Source of the DNA: Deroplatys truncata
Lineage: Eukaryota > Arthropoda > Insecta > Mantodea > Mantidae
Assembly (NCBI GenBank): GCA_030765065.1
Contig: CM060989.1
Span: 33,037,501-33,101,500, forward strand
DNA length: 64,000 nucleotides
Direction of reading: 5' to 3'
Positions within the stretch are counted from its first letter, which is position 1, and every line of letters starts with the position of its first letter. A program made the translations under genes and the position numbers. A model generated the notes under the pieces. The model did no database searches. It was given only the letters and a program-made list of their open reading frames with translations, and was not told the DNA's origin. This document shows, piece after piece, positions 24,241-35,665 of the stretch.

Positions 24241-25163
24241 GTCATTCATTGTAATTCTGTATACAGAGTTCGTAAGAGTAATATCGAATAACGTTCAGAA
24301 ATGATTAACAAGGTCTGTACGTTTGAATGGTAATTTTTCGCAATGCTCTTAAAGGTTTGTGCTCTGTATTTTCATCTTTTGTTGTCTAATATATTTTGAA
24401 ACTGCGAAATTTACTCAAAATGTGAAAATTGTACTAAAATGCTATATAGGTATAAATTTGAAATGTTTTACAATTCATGGACTCATTTTACTTTCTCTAC
24501 TACGTATAGTAAGTAGGGGAAGTATTGTAATCCAACCAAAAACCAGAACCTGCATGAGGTAAGCGATAAGGAAGGAAAATACCTCTTAAGTTGCTGATGT
24601 TATAGCTTCAGTAGAAATCTTGACTCTCGCGTTAGTGCTGGTAATTTCAGTTCCCGTAGTTCAAGTATAGTGTTTGTGGTGTGTTGTTTTATTGGTGTTT
24701 AGTCAAAACGTCACTTAACAAACAAAATACGAGTAGTGAAAGTCCAGTAATACATAAACGTGAAGTGTTGTCTCATCAAAGCAGGAGTATTATAATTTAT
24801 AATGTGTATTCTTTCTTCTGTTTACTTGGTCTGCGCAATATTTTTGTTACTGTTATTAAGGTATGACTTTTTAGATTACTTTACGCTTAACTTAGCAATG
24901 CATACCAAGATTGCTTGCTTGAGTACCACAATGATATCCTATAAATTGTGTTCATTTCGTTTTATTACTGCGTATAACTTTGCTCCTCCCTTTAGCGTGT
25001 GGCAACGTCAAGCTTCACCCGTAGTGTTTAGGTGCCAGCCGCCTTTACATTTTGTATCTGCCATCATACAGAATATTCAGCAATTCCTGCATATTATACT
25101 ACTCAAGGGTGCATCCAGAGAGAGACGCGCCCACCTCTTCACCAAGGAAAACATAAATAAAAA
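24241..25163. other. Intron 2, with short R-element start fragment and unassigned sequence
   Basis: 24490-24542 is just the first 53 bp of an R element (ACTTTCTCTACTACGTATAG and on). 24680-24870 has an open frame with KREVLSHQSRSIIIYNVYSF, which resembles the N-terminus of transposon-encoded proteins common in arthropods; this is a weak impression. The rest is unassigned. Confidence 0.45.
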
Positions 25164-25994
25164 TCTGTGTTACACTCACATGACTTTCTCTACCCTTGTA
25201 CAAACTATTTTTACAAACGCTTATTCTCTATATGCTTCATGTTAATCGAGATATCGAGATGTTAATCTTATTGCTAATTTTCTTATAGATACAAGGGGAA
25301 TTGCTAGGCTTTAAGCGATAGTCAAATCTTTAAGACCTGGTTGGTATTGGCGCATTCCATTCTCTTTGTATGTCCTGTACATAAAAAATGTATAACGAAT
25401 TCCCATTTGAGAAAATAAGTATTGAAAAATTTAAGGGATTAACAAGCAATATCTCGAAAATGGTTCACTCAACAAAAAAATGTATATGACAAATTGTGTA
25501 TGTTAACGCGATCTACAATTTTTGTGTAGTAAAATTTTGTCCATCTCTTATGGTTTACCAGTTATGCAAAAGTCGTTCACAATGAAGAATACTTTTGGAG
25601 ACATTCCCAGGAAATTCGAGATATACATTTTATTTGTCATGAAAATGTCTTAAACATATTATATTTTAATCAAAATCGTTAGAGCCATTTTTGAGAAAAT
25701 TAAAATTTTCGAAAAATGTTACATGTAAAGGGTAATCAGGGGTGGGGGATTTTCTTAAAAACCTTCGTGTCGCATCTCTGGAAGATACTGAACCTAAATA
25801 CCAAGTTTGATGTTTATCCGACTGTTCGTTTCCGAGTTATGCTGTTCACAGACACACACACACGGACATGTTTCCAAAAATGCTTTTTTGGGATTCAGGG
25901 GATCTCAAAACATATATTTCCGGTAAAATCTCGGTATCGAATTTTTGGGTGGAATACAATACTTCCCCTACTTACTATACGTAGAAGAGAAAGT
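25164..25994 (-). repeat. R-element copy, minus orientation, P450 intron 2
   Basis: Complete copy from TCTGTGTTACACTCACATGA to CTTACTATACGTAGAAGAGA plus AAGT, flanked by A runs. Confidence 0.9.
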
Positions 25995-26489
25995 AAAAAT
26001 GTATGCAGAAAGAAAGTTGGTTTTGTTTTGCAAAAGTCAGTTCGTTTTTTAAAATGTAAGTAAAACACTAGGATTTTTTTTACTGTACATTGATTAATTC
26101 ACAACTATTTTAGTATATTTTCTCTGCTGTAATACTTTTAATTTAGCAGTTCAAAATATGATAAATGTTGTTAGTACCAGATAGTATATTTATTTGCCCA
26201 TTTTAGGATATGGTCCTCTAAACGCATTCTATCTCCTAAATTCTTAAGCTAAATTTTTAAACAAAAATTGGGGGAGGTCTCCCAAATCACCCGGTGTGGG
26301 CCCTACCCCTTAATAGAAATCCTGGATCCACTCTTGATAATAATGTCTATCGTTGAGTTCATAACAGAAAGTGAATGCTTCAGTCCCCTGAAATATTTCT
26401 ACGGCAGCTGATATGTTGCAGCTGATATTTATATCTGTAGTGTTTAATTTGTTAATGTAAAGTACTTACTGTCTAAATCTTGTACGCAG
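25995..26489. other. Rest of P450 intron 2
   Basis: AT-rich, no recognised feature apart from the splice acceptor at its end. Confidence 0.4.
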
Positions 26490-26805
26490 GCACAGTTGGA
26501 CTCTAGGGGACCAACTGAAGAAGACTACGGACGACATATTCCCAGCAGTCCGCCTATGCTCCCTGAAAGTGCTTTGCGAGGTGCTAACTGGAACCGTGCC
26601 TAGCGACGCTCGGAGTGCGTCTATTATTCAGGATCTGCAGAAACTTCAGCGTCGCCGATTTCTTCCTCTGCAGAATTTATTACATTTATCTGGAGCGGAC
26701 GAGAATAATTTACACAACCTGTACGACTTCTTGGATGAGGTCATCGCTGAGAAGGAGGAGCAGAGAGACCTTATAAAAGGCAAGAGAAGTCTTCAAAACC
26801 ATCAG
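26490..26805 (+). CDS. P450 exon 3: D to G helices
   Basis: The acceptor ACGCAG ends at 26489 and the first G completes Arg157. Residues 158-262 follow. DDIFPAVRLCSLKVLCEVLTG (from about 171) aligns with the clan 4 pattern 'DIFP.. L.. LD.ICE.AMG', with E187 and G191 conserved. The exon ends in LYDFLDEVIAEKEEQRD, a charged helix like the family's 'TxxVIxxR'. It ends on a codon border at CAG|GTTTGT (26806). The following intron is the longest, 15.6 kb, and holds most of the DNA transposons of the window. Confidence 0.85.
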
Positions 26806-27087
26806 GTTTGTATTCAACCCTAAAGTTTCTGTATACTCTGACGTGCATAAAAAGTGGTCCATTTCCCTAGATCGTGATAGAGTCCTTCCCTCTATAAGGT
26901 TTCCACCTTAAGGTAACCAACCTTTTGATTCCAACCACCGGTATTCGGTTCTCAATGTGGCTGGCCTGAAAAACAATTCAGGGATACAAAAACGAACCAA
27001 TTAACAATGTTATAATTGGAAAGGTAGAATCAGACGACTGAAAAATTCAATGGTATACCCGGGATTTGAACCATGGATCTTCCGGTG

Positions 27088-27265
27088 CTATTTATCCGAT
27101 TTTCGTTTTTCAGTTATGCTGTTCAGACACACATGGACATGTTTCCAAATATGGTTTATTTGGATTCAGGGGGTCTAAAAACATATATTTCCGGCGAAAT
27201 ATCGGTATCGAATTTTTGGGTGGAATACAAGACTTCTGCTACTTACTATACGTAGTAGAGAAAGT
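27088..27265 (-). repeat. R-element fragment, minus orientation
   Basis: Only the last 180 bp of a minus copy (TTTATCCGATTTTCGTTTTT to CGTAGTAGAGAAAGT). Confidence 0.85.
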
Positions 27266-27395
27266 GATAAGTTAGCCAAAATATTCAGTAGCTCCTTTTA
27301 AGTTCCATTTATACCCCAACTTTAACTACATTGGATTTATCTGCGGCCTTTCCTTTCGAACTTATTGCCTATTGGCAATGGTGTTAACTCATGTG

Positions 27396-27680
27396 TCGTC
27401 CTCCGTGGTGTAGTGGTTACCATACTATTCTCTAGTTCCCGAGGTCGCGGGTTCAAACCCGGCGGAGGGCGATGGATTTTTTCGAGCGTAAAAATCCTTG
27501 GCATGGCTTCCTTCGGAAGGGAAGTAAAGCCGGTGATCCTGTGTCGTAGATTTACGGCACGTAAAAGAACCTCTGAGCAAAATTACCGATCTTTCACGCC
27601 CAATATAGAATGAGGCGCTAAAGATCACGCCAGTTAAAGAGCGTCAATGAACCCTATTATTATTATTATTATTATTATTA
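27396..27680 (+). repeat. SINE family B, full head, with (ATT)n tail
   Basis: A box in CCGTGGTGTAGTGGTTACC, B box in CGCGGGTTCAAACCC 45 bp on, then the family B body (CTTCCTTCGGAAGGGAAGTA, TTCACGCCCAATATAGAATG) and a 3' tail of ATT repeats at 27656-27680. tRNA-derived, non-autonomous; needs a LINE for movement. Confidence 0.85.
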
Positions 27681-27739
27681 CTTCTGTACTCTTGTCGTTG
27701 GGTTTCCTGCACGTTTTGGTTTCTAATCACTATATCATA

Positions 27740-27888
27740 CACACATTCACACTCTCATTCATACTTCCAGGAGGATAGGGAATAAACTTGAATAGACAAA
27801 AATTCCCACACACCCCAAACGAATCGAACCCGGGACCCCTCGCACAACAGGCAGGTGCTCTATCGACTGAGCTATGGATCAGTCAACA
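27740..27888 (-). repeat. tRNA-derived SINE family C, minus strand
   Basis: On the minus strand: GATCCATAGCTCAGTCGATA (A box), TGTTGTGCGAGG in the anticodon area, GGTCCCGGGTTCGATTCG (B box), then a body with GGAAGTATGAATGAGAGTG. The head is much closer to a true tRNA than that of the 3218-3520 copy. Because it continues into a shared SINE body, I do not call a tRNA gene. Confidence 0.7.
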
Positions 27889-28087
27889 GTAGTTCTTGTT
27901 TTATTGAATAACGGACCCTACTTTAAAAACTTCCCTCGTATATGGAGACGAAGGTTGAACTTATAGCCCCCATCAAATGGCAATAAGAAAACATTGTTTA
28001 GTATGAAAATGCAAGGTTTAAGTGAATTAAAAGAACAAAAAACAAAAATTTCTTAGCTTTCTTCTTTATTTCTATGTTACTATTACA

Positions 28088-29058
28088 CAGGGGCGACTTC
28101 TTAATATGGTAGCACGTTTGCGCTACAACCAAAGTCCTGGCTCTCCCTTTAATGTAAATAACAAATACGATTCATACATATCGGTTATCATTCTGACATG
28201 ATCTTGTGGAGTGGACATTGGCAGGTGCCAAGTAGTGCACTCCCGGCTGCAACCCACATTGATATAATGGTGAAGTATAGGGAATGACGAACCAAGGGAG
28301 CGCAGTGGTGTATGGGGGGAAGTGAGGGGTATAAGCTGCATGTTGTTGGTTAACCTAGTAGTCAGAGAGCATAGAATAGGATGATCAACTTTTCGTTTCG
28401 TCCCATACATAGAGCCATCTATTGAATTCACAGTAAAAGTTTACCTCACTTCCGGTCTTCTATCTACTGAACTGCATCTCTGACTATACTCTAGTTACCT
28501 TGCATCTCTGATAATTACGTTGCCTGTATGCCACGTGGTTTGAGCCGTGTTGTGTGCATCAGGTTTTAATTTATGAATCAAAGTGGTTTATTTAGCTAAA
28601 TACAGGTAAACGTTGCTATAAGGAGAAACAATGAATTCCATTCAGTCTCTTTTAATGCAACCATTTTCAACGCTGAACTTGGAGGAAAAGAATGAAATTG
28701 AACGCATTGGCAGGCCCACACCATACCTAAAAATCACTCAGGTAGTTCAAACAAAAACAAGAAGTTTTAACAGGAATTTTAACAGCGATGTATATGAAAA
28801 ATATGATTGGATAAGTGGTTGTGATATTAAAAACGCCCTGTTTTGCTTTCCTTGCGTTTTGTTTGGTGGTGAAGATACATGGAATGATCTGTAGCATCTT
28901 CATGAAATGTGCATGTGTTATATATTGTGAATTATATATTGTGTTTATTTGCATAAATTAAGCAGCCTATAGTGAGAACGTATTTATTACTTAAAACATT
29001 TCAAATTGCAAGGGTAATGTTGTGAACCACCAAAGTTCAGAGTCACCAGCCGCCCCTG
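28088..29058 (+). mobile_element. hAT element, internally deleted, perfect 8-bp target duplication
   Basis: Ends CAGGGGCG (28088) and its complement CGCCCCTG (ending 29058), flanked on both sides by CTATTACA (28080-28087 and 29059-29066). 971 bp is far too short for an autonomous hAT of this kind. It carries only the N-terminal zinc-finger part of the transposase, so movement would depend on an enzyme from elsewhere. Confidence 0.9.
28631..28894 (+). pseudogene. hAT transposase N-terminal (TTF-type zinc finger) fragment
   Basis: 87 codons. RSFNRNFNSDVYEKYDWISG (from about residue 45) followed by ALFCFPCVLFGG is the pattern of the TTF-type zinc finger at the start of ZMYM1/hAT-like transposases. 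The frame ends at TAG soon after the finger, and the catalytic RNase H-like domain and dimerisation region are missing. It could make a DNA-binding peptide, but nothing shows that it does. Confidence 0.8.
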
Positions 29059-29066
29059 CTATTACA

Positions 29067-29500
29067 TTATGTTTCAGTTTTGCTCCAAAATTCAATAAAG
29101 CATTGCTTTAAGGCATTCCGCTAGTGAAAACACAGACTACTACTGGGTATTCAGCATAAAACCTGAAGCTCTCCCGGTTTTGTGCGTCAGAGCCAATGCC
29201 GGTTGGCTTCCCTCACTCACCACACCCGCACTCACGACAGGCTTTCTGTCCTTCAGTTACCACGTAGTAATTAGCGCCAGTAGTCCACTTTCTTTTGCGA
29301 AGATGGGAAGGCAGTTAAGTTTAGAATAACGTATATTTGTGTGTAAATGTTATTTTACAATGGCTGGGCTAAATCGTGTCACTCTAAATGTGTTTATTCA
29401 GTACAATGTTTGTTTAGCTGCGGAAGAACGACATTTCCAGCATTTGCTATGAGATAAGAGTTAGTTGTGTTATATTTACGTGCAAGTTTACAAGAGTACA
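29067..29500. other. Unassigned stretch
   Basis: No recognised feature between the hAT and the next mariner. Confidence 0.4.
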
Positions 29501-29501
29501 A

Positions 29502-30730
29502 ACGAGGGGTGATCAGAAATTAAGGTTACAAAGCCGGCAGAGAAATGTGTGCATTTTATTTCATACATCCAATACAACAAGTGATAGTACAAAGGTACAT
29601 TACATTATTTTTCGGCATAGTTTCCATGTCGGTTTAGGTACTTGTCGCTTCCTCAGATGAGTTTGAATATTCCCTTCTGGTGAAAATCCTGTCCTTGCGT
29701 GTTCAGCCAAAGTGTTTCACCTCCTCGTCTGAAGCGAATCGTCGACCTCCTAAGTGCTCCTTCAAGTGAGGAAAAAGGTGAAAGTCGCTTGGAGCGAGTT
29801 CCGGGCTGTAGGAAGTGTGGTCGATGACGTCTCAGCGAAACCACTGCAACAGCGTGGTGGTCTTCTGGGCTGTATGAGGTCACGCATTGTCGTGAAGGAA
29901 GTCCTGGCCGTTTCCTCCTAATTGCTTCGCGCAATCGTGGCAAGGTCTCGCAGTATCGGTCAGCGGTCGCTGTGTGCCCTCTTTCCAAAAACTCCACAAA
30001 TCCGACACCCGCACTGTCCCAAAACATTGTGGCGATCGCCTTCCCGGCAGATAGCGTCACCTTTAACTTCTTTGTCTTTGGAGAGGAGGGGTGTTTCCAC
30101 TCTATTACGACCGCTTACTGCTAGCGGTGTAGTGATGAGTGCATGTTTCGTCACCCGTGTCAATGTGGTGAAGAAAACTGTTCCCTTTCGTGGAGAACCG
30201 TTGCCCCCATACGTCACCTTGTGTTGGTTCGACAGATTTCGTGGAACCCATCGGGAACAAACTTTCCGGAATATCGTGAACAATGTGACAAACGCGTCCG
30301 AACTACTTTCTCAGTTCTACCGTCATATGCCGTAACGTAATCCGCCTGTTGTCCTGAATCAGCTATGTTCAAATCTGTTGAAGCCGTGCTGGGTCGGCCA
30401 CTGCGTTCCTCGTCGGTGACGTTTTCTCTACCGGCCGCAAACTGTCGACACATTGCAGTCTCTTCGCAAACCTCTACTAGCTACCGGTGAATTTCAGCCG
30501 CGGTTACATGTTTCGCCCACAGAAATCGAATAACGGAGCGAATTTCTCCGTAAGACCAATTTTCCAAACGAGTCGCCGTTTGTGTTTACCTAAAACTAGC
30601 GCAATAGGTGGTCGGTCACTGAAACTCTGCACAATTGCCAAACGTATATATTGGAATTACCGCACACCACTAATTTCTCTATAACGGACGAAACTTCCGG
30701 AATATCGGCCTTGTAACCTTACTTTCTGAC
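29502..30730 (-). mobile_element. Old mariner-like element, minus strand, degenerate
   Basis: The ends share ATCAGAAATTAAGGTTACAA (left) and TTGTAACCTTACTTTCTGAC (right). On the minus strand, pieces of one transposase appear in order: EIRSVIRFLWAKHVTAAEIH (near 30530), DEERSGRPSTAST, SRYSGKFVPDGFHEICR, AGKAIATMFWDSAGVGFVEF (30060 down), DRYCETLPRLREAIRRKRPG and SYSPELAPSDFHLFPHLKE. Many frameshifts and stops. Same family as the remnant at 9215. Confidence 0.82.
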
Positions 30731-30756
30731 ACAGCCGGCTGTGGCACGTCGTGCTA

Positions 30757-32059
30757 CGAGGGCAGTCTCAGAAGTATCCGACCTGATGTATAGATAGTGG
30801 TTGTTGTTTCAAACAAATGACTGTGATAGAAAGTACCAATCTGATAAAGTTTAAGTTTGAAGTTTGACGATGCTAAGTTGTTTCGTAATTGTTTGGCAGC
30901 CATTAATAGTGAGCTCTCTCAGCGAATTTGTAAACATGGATAAAACTGGCCATCGTTATGTGATACAATACTTTCATTTGAAAGGTCTTAGTCCAACTAA
31001 TATTAAAGCTGAGCTAGATACTACTCTGGGGGAGTCTGCTGCTTCGTTTACAGCAGTAAAATATTGGGTTGCAGAGTTTAAGCGAGGCTATACAAGCTGC
31101 CAAGACGAACATCGCAGTGGTCGACCAAATGAGGTGACTACGCCACAAATTGTGAAGAAATCCACAAAATGGTATTGGATGACCGTCGACTGAAAGTGCG
31201 CGAGCTAGGCATTTCCATAAGCATCATAAGCAATCCAAAACGTGCTGTACATTGCATACTGACTGAAAATTTAGACATGAGAAAGCTATGCCCAAGATGG
31301 GTGCCGCGTTTACACACAATGGAACAAAAGCAGTGTCGTGAGGATGTTTCAGTCGAATGTTTGACATGTTTCGCTCCAATAAAGCAGAGTTTTTGAGTCG
31401 ATTCTTTACCATGGATGAAACATGGGTCCATCACTTCACACCTGAGACGAAGGAACAGTCAAAACAGTGGATTGAAAGAGGAGAATCTACTCCAAAGAAG
31501 GCGAACACAGTTTCATCTGCAGGCAAGTTCATGGCGTCAGTTTTTTTTGGGATGCGCGTGGGATATTTTTCATTGATTATCTTTAAAAAGGAAAAGTAAT
31601 CAATGGCGAGTATTATGCAAACTTATTGCAGCGTTTGAATGATGAAATTAAGCAAAAACGGCCGCATTTAGCGAAAAAGAAAGTTTTGTTTCATCAAGAC
31701 AATGCACTAGTTCACACATCCATTATCGCCATGGCCAAAATCAATGAGTTAAAGTTCGAATTGTTTCCTTATGCACCCTATTCGCCAGACTTAGCCTCCT
31801 CTGATTATTTTCTGTTTCCAAAGTTGAAGAAATGTCTTGGTGGTAAAAGATTTGCCAACAATGAAGAGGTGGAGTTTGCAGTTGATGGCTGTTTTGCAGA
31901 ACTCGACGGTTCTCACTATAAACAGGGTATCAAAGCTATTGAACATCGCTGGGAAAAGTGTATCGAGCTGGAAGGAGACTATGTAGAGAAATAAAGATGT
32001 TATTTCCCAAAAGTTTTGTGTTTTCTTTGTTAGGTCGGGTACTTCTGCGATAGCCCTCG
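30757..32059 (+). mobile_element. Irritans-type mariner, near full length
   Basis: 1303 bp with TA on both sides (30755-30756, 32060-32061). The ends CGAGGGCAGTCTCAGAAGTA and CGAGGGCTATCGCAGAAGTA (complement) match at most positions. It lies only about 27 bp from the preceding mariner remnant. The internal ORF pieces cover the whole transposase. Confidence 0.92.
30936..31994 (+). pseudogene. Irritans-type mariner transposase, frameshifted
   Basis: N-terminus MDKTGHRYVIQYFHLKGLSP at 30936. The domain with DEHRSGRPNEVTTPQ is followed by a frame change near 31165, another near 31350, and one near 31560. Catalytic signatures are all present: FFTMDETWVHHFTPE (first Asp), VLFHQDNALVHTS (second) and YSPDLASSDYFLFPKL (third, 34 residues from the second). 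It ends LEGDYVEK and TAA at 31992-31994. The family motif content is complete; only the frame is broken. Confidence 0.9.
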
Positions 32060-32061
32060 TA

Positions 32062-33186
32062 TGAATGTCAGTATACATAATTAAGCTGATTTTGTGGGAT
32101 TGAACACTTCCGCCATTGTTGCAGGAATATATATTTTGCACTATATTAAATATCGGTGTGTATCTTTATTTAAATGCAAGCGGTAGAGAGTGTAAAATGC
32201 ACATACCCAAGTTGGAGCGTCCTTACACGTTGCTGCTGGATATTTCTTCCCCTCCCTTCTCATTTCTTCCCAGGCATCTCAAACATGGCTAGATCTATTA
32301 GCTACATAGGTATGGAATTGGTAGACGTCATTCGTCGCTGTAAAGTGTATTCCTAGTACAAACAGAGTAGTTGTGCATGACTTTAAGGGCGAAACGAAGA
32401 ATTGGTAGTAATAATAATAATCGTCCCCAGCATTGCCAGTGACACGAAGTCACGTACAGTATCTGTTATCCGAAACACGTTTAACCAAAACAACATAGAA
32501 TCGAAAAAAATACGTACTTTTGGTAAAAATGAACCGAAAAAACATCTTTTATTAACATATGTTAGGTATGACAAAGGGGATGTATAAAGGAATGCGTTGC
32601 CTCTGACCTTGATTGTTTCCGTCCCTTCTCTATTGACAACTGTTTTGGTTCTTTCGTTACTGGCAGGCTAGCCCTTCCTTTTGTTGGCTGTCAATCATTT
32701 ATGGCCACAGTTACAGCGGCGGACTGCCATTACTGCAGCTTAAGTATTCTCGGTGAGGAACATAGTATTCTGGACAGCGAGATACAGTTCATTCCGTCAC
32801 TTTTTCATGGAAGAGATTTCCCACTTGTCTTCAAGTACCTAAACTAATGAGAAGGAAGTGAATCTACCTTTCTCTTTCTAAAAATACTTGCCAAGTAACA
32901 TCTCGCACACTCTTTCATTTATTCTACACCCCCGCCGTTGAAACGTTGCACTTCACAGCTAGCGATTAAGTTGGTATACTCGCAAAAAACAGATGAAAAG
33001 CTTTAACCGTTAGACTTCCCAAACCAAACACAAGGCAGCATTTCGGGTGGTCTATGACAAAGCGGAAGCGGAACTTGAAGCGGCTCTGTTGCCGGATGTA
33101 GCTATTTCCAACCACGTGTTTCAGATTGTGAATCTCTAGCACGTGCTTCGAGTTGTTTGCGAGTTAATATTGTTCATTGTTATTTA
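32062..33186. other. Unassigned 1.1 kb in P450 intron 3
   Basis: No gene or element recognised. Short open frames at 32174-32356 and 32402-32587 lack motifs. Confidence 0.4.
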
Positions 33187-33188
33187 TA

Positions 33189-34473
33189 CGAGGGGCACTA
33201 TTTATATTTTGAGCCTAATAATTAAAACAACGTAATTTCTGATTGAAAACTGCTTTATTCTTTTTCAAAATATTCTCCTTTATGATCAATACACTTTTGT
33301 ATCCATTTGAACCATTTGTCAAAGCATTTATTCCAATCTTCTTGAGACACCTCCAAAACATAATTTTTGAAGGCATCAACGCCTTCTTCTGCCAACGAAA
33401 ATCGTTGTCCACGCAATTTATTCCTGATGTTCGGGATAAAAAAGAAGTCATTGTGTGTCAAATCCGGACTGTATGGCGGATGACGCATCAATTCTATTTT
33501 TTGAGCCTTCAAATACTCTGTTGTTAGACGAGATGTGTGTGCGCTCGCATTGTCTTAATGAAGAATGATTCTACGGTTCTTGTTGATTTTCCTTACTTCA
33601 CCGAAGACTTCCGGCAAACAAATGGTTGTGTACCATTTGGCATTGGCCGTTTTACGTTCCTCTAAAGGCACTGTTGCCACATGGCCAGTTTTCCTGAAAA
33701 AGCAGGCGACCATTTGCTTCGAAGTGCTTCGAGTGCGAACAACTTTTGTTGGATTTGTTTCATCTTGAAACACGCATACAGTCGACTGCTGTTTATGTGC
33801 CGGCTCATACGCATAGATCCATGATTCGTCACCTGTTACAATCTTATATACGTCTTTTGAGGCACCGCCATTGTATTTCTTGAGCATTTTTGCACACCAA
33901 TCGACACGATCATCTTTTTGAGATTGCGTCAAATTATGTGGGATCCAACGAGAGCAAACCTTTTTCACGGCTAAATAATTATGCAATATTTTATATATGC
34001 TGGTGGAACTAATGTCTAGGGTTGCCTTAATCTCACAATATGTCGCATGACGATCTTTCATTATTAGTTTTTGCACAGCATCAATGTTTTCTGGCACAAC
34101 AACTGATTTTGGACGACTTTCACGGACTTAATCATTGAGCGAACGGCTGCCACGATTAAATTCGTTATACCAGCGTTTCACAGTGGCAAAGGATGGAGCT
34201 TCGTCGTCAAATGTGGAAGTTAGTTGATCGCTTCACTCTTTTCTTGATAATGTCGAAAATCGTAATAAATCATTGCACGAACATTTTCACGAGTTAATTC
34301 CATGTTTTTGTTACACAATTTTCAAGTTAGTGTAAACAAAACAAATGACGTTCTATTGACAAAATGTTTGAAGTAGATTATGGCCAAAAATGTCAAACTT
34401 TCCATTGGAAACGTCAGATGGCACCTACAACATTCACGGTTGCCAAGGCTCAAAATACAAATAGTACCCCTCG
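33189..34473 (-). mobile_element. Mariner element, copy B (same family as copies A and C), minus strand
   Basis: 1285 bp, the same length as copy A, with TA at 33187-33188 and 34474-34475. The inverted repeats carry two mismatches. The transposase is open over 34097-33555 (180 residues, MPENIDAVQKL to RRIILH) and 33512-33255. A stop (TAA) replaces the Gln before the second catalytic Asp, another lies at the LND-x-VRE position, and the first 60 codons are shifted. Confidence 0.93.
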
Positions 34474-34497
34474 TATTTGTGGTTACTATTGGTGTTG

Positions 34498-34530
<33 letters not shown>
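34498..34530. repeat. (AT)n microsatellite
   Basis: About 14 uninterrupted TA units just beyond mariner copy B. Confidence 0.95.
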
Positions 34531-34533
<3 letters not shown>

Positions 34534-35538
34534 GTATATTTCATTCCTATTATTAATCAAGATTTGAAGTGCGACAATGTCTCAAAAACGACGCCGATCA
34601 CCGAGTGATGACCTTTGCGTCGAGATGTTCCACTTAATAGTCAGGCATTGGAACCGTTAAGAAGGACCCGGCTATTCTTTGAGGAGTACGTGGAGGTTCA
34701 TGGGCATCCCTCTATTCCTGCTGATAAAGCTGTACAACGAACTGCAGCAGCTCTTGAACTAATCACGAGAACTGTTTTTTACAAGGGAGTGAAACTCCAA
34801 GAGAAAGAGGACAAAATTCCTGAACTATCTGGAACGCATTGTGAGTGAAAGTAACTTTGTTATCGCAGCTTATAATTTGTTTTATTTCTCCTCATTGTAG
34901 CAGGCACGTTTACATTATTCTGTTTCTATATTGTCAAAAGTGCTAATTTATTCTACATACGTTTCAATGTTTATGCTGAGTTATTGTCAATAATAATGCG
35001 AAATAGTTATTATTCAATGACGTTCGCTCTTACGTACACTTTTTATATGCTGCTTAGACATGATAGAAAGGAGAACAATCAGTTGTTGTTTACTAACCAC
35101 TCTGGCAATGTCGCAACCACTATATAGCCAACGTTACGCGAAGCCACACGAATGTCAAGTGCAAAGATTCAACGGCGGGGGTATAATGCGCTAGTAACTG
35201 CCCGTGCAGTGTAAATGCAAAGACGTTTGTTAACCCCTAAAAGTTAAATTTATATTTTTATCCGAAACCACCTCCCCCCGCTTTGTTTCGGTTAACAGAG
35301 GCTCTATAGTATTTGGTCTAACGCTCGCTTTCTACACCGGAGGTGGTCGGTTGTATCCAGCCATATAAGTGCACATGAATACGGCAGACGATAATTGGTA
35401 CGTAAAGGAACTACTGCGGGAGAAAATTACGACACACTGACGACGTTCGCATGACGCTGGAAGTTGCTAGCACTGAATTGCTTCATAATTACTGTATCAA
35501 TGTTGCCAAAGCTTGTAATGCGTTGATGGCTAGCAATC
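34531..35538. other. Unassigned stretch with a broken open frame
   Basis: A frame starting MSQKRRRSPSDDLCVEMFHL at 34577 stops after about 27 codons; the +1 frame then stays open to 34848 (RTAAALELITRTVFYKGVK). The two may once have been one protein. I do not recognise it. Nothing else is seen up to 35538. Confidence 0.35.
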
Positions 35539-35539
35539 C

Positions 35540-35665
35540 TACAAGCTAGGGGGATATCTACACGTGACAACAAATCGAGTGAGATGGAGATCCCGGGTTC
35601 AATTCCCTTTGGACCGGCCACCCTGACCTTGGGTGATCTCGAGGTTTCCCCTCCTTGGTAGGCGA
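35540..35665 (+). repeat. tRNA-derived SINE family D
   Basis: B box GATCCCGGGTTCAATTCCCT followed by TTGGACCGGCCACCCTGACC. The same head-to-body junction (CAATTCCTTTTGGACCG) occurs on the minus strand at 49236-49350. Confidence 0.6.

Noticed and set aside
27810..27888. A functional tRNA gene on the minus strand
   Set aside because: The A and B boxes are good, but the sequence runs on into a SINE body shared with 3218-3520, and I could not fold a clean acceptor stem.
29922..30335. 137-codon plus-strand protein
   Set aside because: Lies antisense to the degenerate mariner transposase at 29502-30730, whose motifs are clear on the other strand.
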